From Azophilus sp965116165 (GTDB lineage Bacteria; Pseudomonadota; Gammaproteobacteria; Pseudomonadales; Azotimanducaceae), in contig OZ220484.1 of NCBI GenBank assembly GCA_965116165.1, forward strand, positions 2,108,001 to 2,172,000: 64,000 nt of DNA, written 5' to 3'. The notes below the pieces were generated by a model that was given only the letters and a program-made list of their open reading frames with translations, did no database searches and was not told the DNA's origin. Positions 63,226 through 64,000 of this stretch are shown in pieces. The position numbers and the translations under genes are program-made. Position 1 is the stretch's first letter; each line of letters opens with the position of its first letter.

Positions 63226-63423
63226 TCACCCCTCCCAAGGTTTTTTTGCACCGCCCGTACCGCAGTGGTTCTCACGTGCTTCACCAAGCCACGAGACCGC
63301 TGTCCGCGGGTACAGTGCGACGCTCGGAGGCCGCTCCATCCCTTGCCCGCCAAGCATGCGCAAATCATTCAGAATATCGATTGAAGCGGCTTTTCGCACC
63401 CCTTGATCGATACGGGTAGTGTA

Positions 63424-63462
63424 TCAGTTCGACAGTTGCACGAACCGAACGGTGCGCGGGCC
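63424..63462 (+). repeat. R3 REP-like unit, partial copy 3
   Basis: TCAGTTCGACAGTTGCACGA with CCGAACGGTGCGCGGGCC matches the first half of the unit at 26411. It runs directly into R4 copy 2. Confidence 0.5.
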
Positions 63463-63464
63463 CC

Positions 63465-63545
63465 AATTGCCGCGTAAGCGCGGCAATGCCCAAAAATTGG
63501 TCTCCTATGCCCGCATGGTCAATTTCGCTGGGTACTTGGGCCCAA
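63465..63545 (+). repeat. R4 leader repeat, copy 2
   Basis: Matches 20883-20966, including an ATG (63507) and a similar peptide frame. It joins directly to sequence homologous to the middle of the secreted-protein gene, so a deletion or transfer placed the leader next to an internal segment. Confidence 0.65.
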
Positions 63546-64000
63546 GCCACCAGCGGCAAGGTCGCCACGGGGAGCGACCTGCTGCCCGACGGCAGCGTCA
63601 ATTTCTCTGTGGAGGGGGACTTCTCGATCGGGGCGTTCAACCTGAAAGTTCCCACGGACGCCGACGACCCGTCGAAGGATTGTCCGGCCGCCGGCACCGC
63701 GGGATCGCCGGCGATGGGCAACCTCAAGCCGGCCGCCGCCGGCCCGTCCGACATGGCGATGCTGGAGGGGCAGAACGCGGGGACGTACCATCTCTGCGTG
63801 CAGGTTGACACCATGGGGCCGAACGCGACCCCGATTCCGGCCAGGGTGTACCGAGGAACCATCAGCCGCACCAGCGGCACCGGCGGCGCCGACGAGACGC
63901 TGGCGACGGGGGTGATCGGCAACATCCGGCGCAACGGCACGACGGTGAAGCTGACCTACCTGACGGTGTCCGAGAAGTACAATCAGCGCCTGGTGATCGT
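63507..64000 (+). CDS. Partial second copy of the secreted-protein gene (runs off the right edge)
   Basis: From ATG 63507 the frame reads MPAWSISLGTWAQATSGKV and then continues in frame with sequence almost the same as residues 319-465 of the protein at 21167 (GSDLLPDGSVNFSVEGDFS, AGTYHLCVQV, GVIGNIRRNGTTVK). No stop before the edge. The first 318 residues, including the signal peptide, are missing, so this is either a truncated paralogue or a cassette whose new start comes from R4. Substitutions are scattered (for example MLKGQ to MLEGQ), and the reading frame is kept, which argues against free decay. Confidence 0.6.
   Translation, partial: MPAWSISLGTWAQATSGKVATGSDLLPDGSVNFSVEGDFSIGAFNLKVPTDADDPSKDCPAAGTAGSPAMGNLKPAAAGPSDMAMLEGQNAGTYHLCVQVDTMGPNATPIPARVYRGTISRTSGTGGADETLATGVIGNIRRNGTTVKLTYLTVSEKYNQRLVI

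Overview
The window is a GC-rich stretch of a gammaproteobacterial chromosome. The class call rests mainly on the order pilM-pilN-pilO/P-pilQ-aroK-aroB next to gltB/gltD and a divergent penicillin-binding protein 1A, an arrangement typical of Gammaproteobacteria. I cannot name a genus. No tRNA, rRNA or CRISPR array was seen.

Layout. 1-122: the end of a sensor histidine kinase. 0.3-2.5 kb (minus): metF and metK. 3.1-6.4 kb (plus): tkt and pgk, without the gap/epd gene often found between them. 6.4-8.6 kb (minus): an oligopeptidase B-type S9 peptidase. 9.1-16 kb (plus): a secreted cyclase-family enzyme, then an AddB/AddA-like helicase-nuclease pair. 16-20.7 kb (minus): a four-gene polyamine-type ABC importer. 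21.2-23.5 kb (plus): a secreted protein of unknown function and a histidine phosphatase. 23.7-28.1 kb: priA (minus), rpmE and an M48 peptidase (plus). 28.4-36.8 kb: mrcA (minus), then the type IV pilus assembly operon with a fused pilO-pilP gene, followed by aroK and aroB. 37.2-39.2 kb: a C5-cytosine methyltransferase and a restriction endonuclease. 39.2-45.6 kb (minus): both glutamate synthase subunits. 46-56 kb: a transposase remnant, a Nudix hydrolase, a cytochrome P450, malate dehydrogenase, a metallo-hydrolase, a mannose-6-phosphate isomerase-like protein, ogt, aroA and polB. 56-63.2 kb (minus): a complete type I Zorya anti-phage system, zorA-zorB-zorC-zorD. 63.5 kb to the end: a partial second copy of the secreted protein gene from 21 kb.

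The gaps between genes are full of small dispersed repeats. R1 is a 99-bp element with 11-bp inverted ends (four full copies plus fragments). R2 is about 155 bp with 15-bp inverted ends. R3 is a hairpin REP-like unit. R4 is a leader repeat shared by the two secreted-protein genes. R5 is a 100-bp palindromic element whose ends carry outward-facing TATAAT boxes. In several places these repeats supply the stop codon, start region or likely promoter of a housekeeping gene. Separately, several conserved genes (gltD, polB, the ManA-like gene, zorC and perhaps the polyamine-binding protein) carry short tandem duplications whose periods are all multiples of three, so they add low-complexity peptide segments without breaking the frame.

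Defence content is notable: Zorya, a type II restriction-modification pair, and AddAB-like end-processing in one 64-kb window. The Zorya operon is of a described type. What looks least described is the interaction of the repeat families with gene ends and the in-frame repeat expansions.
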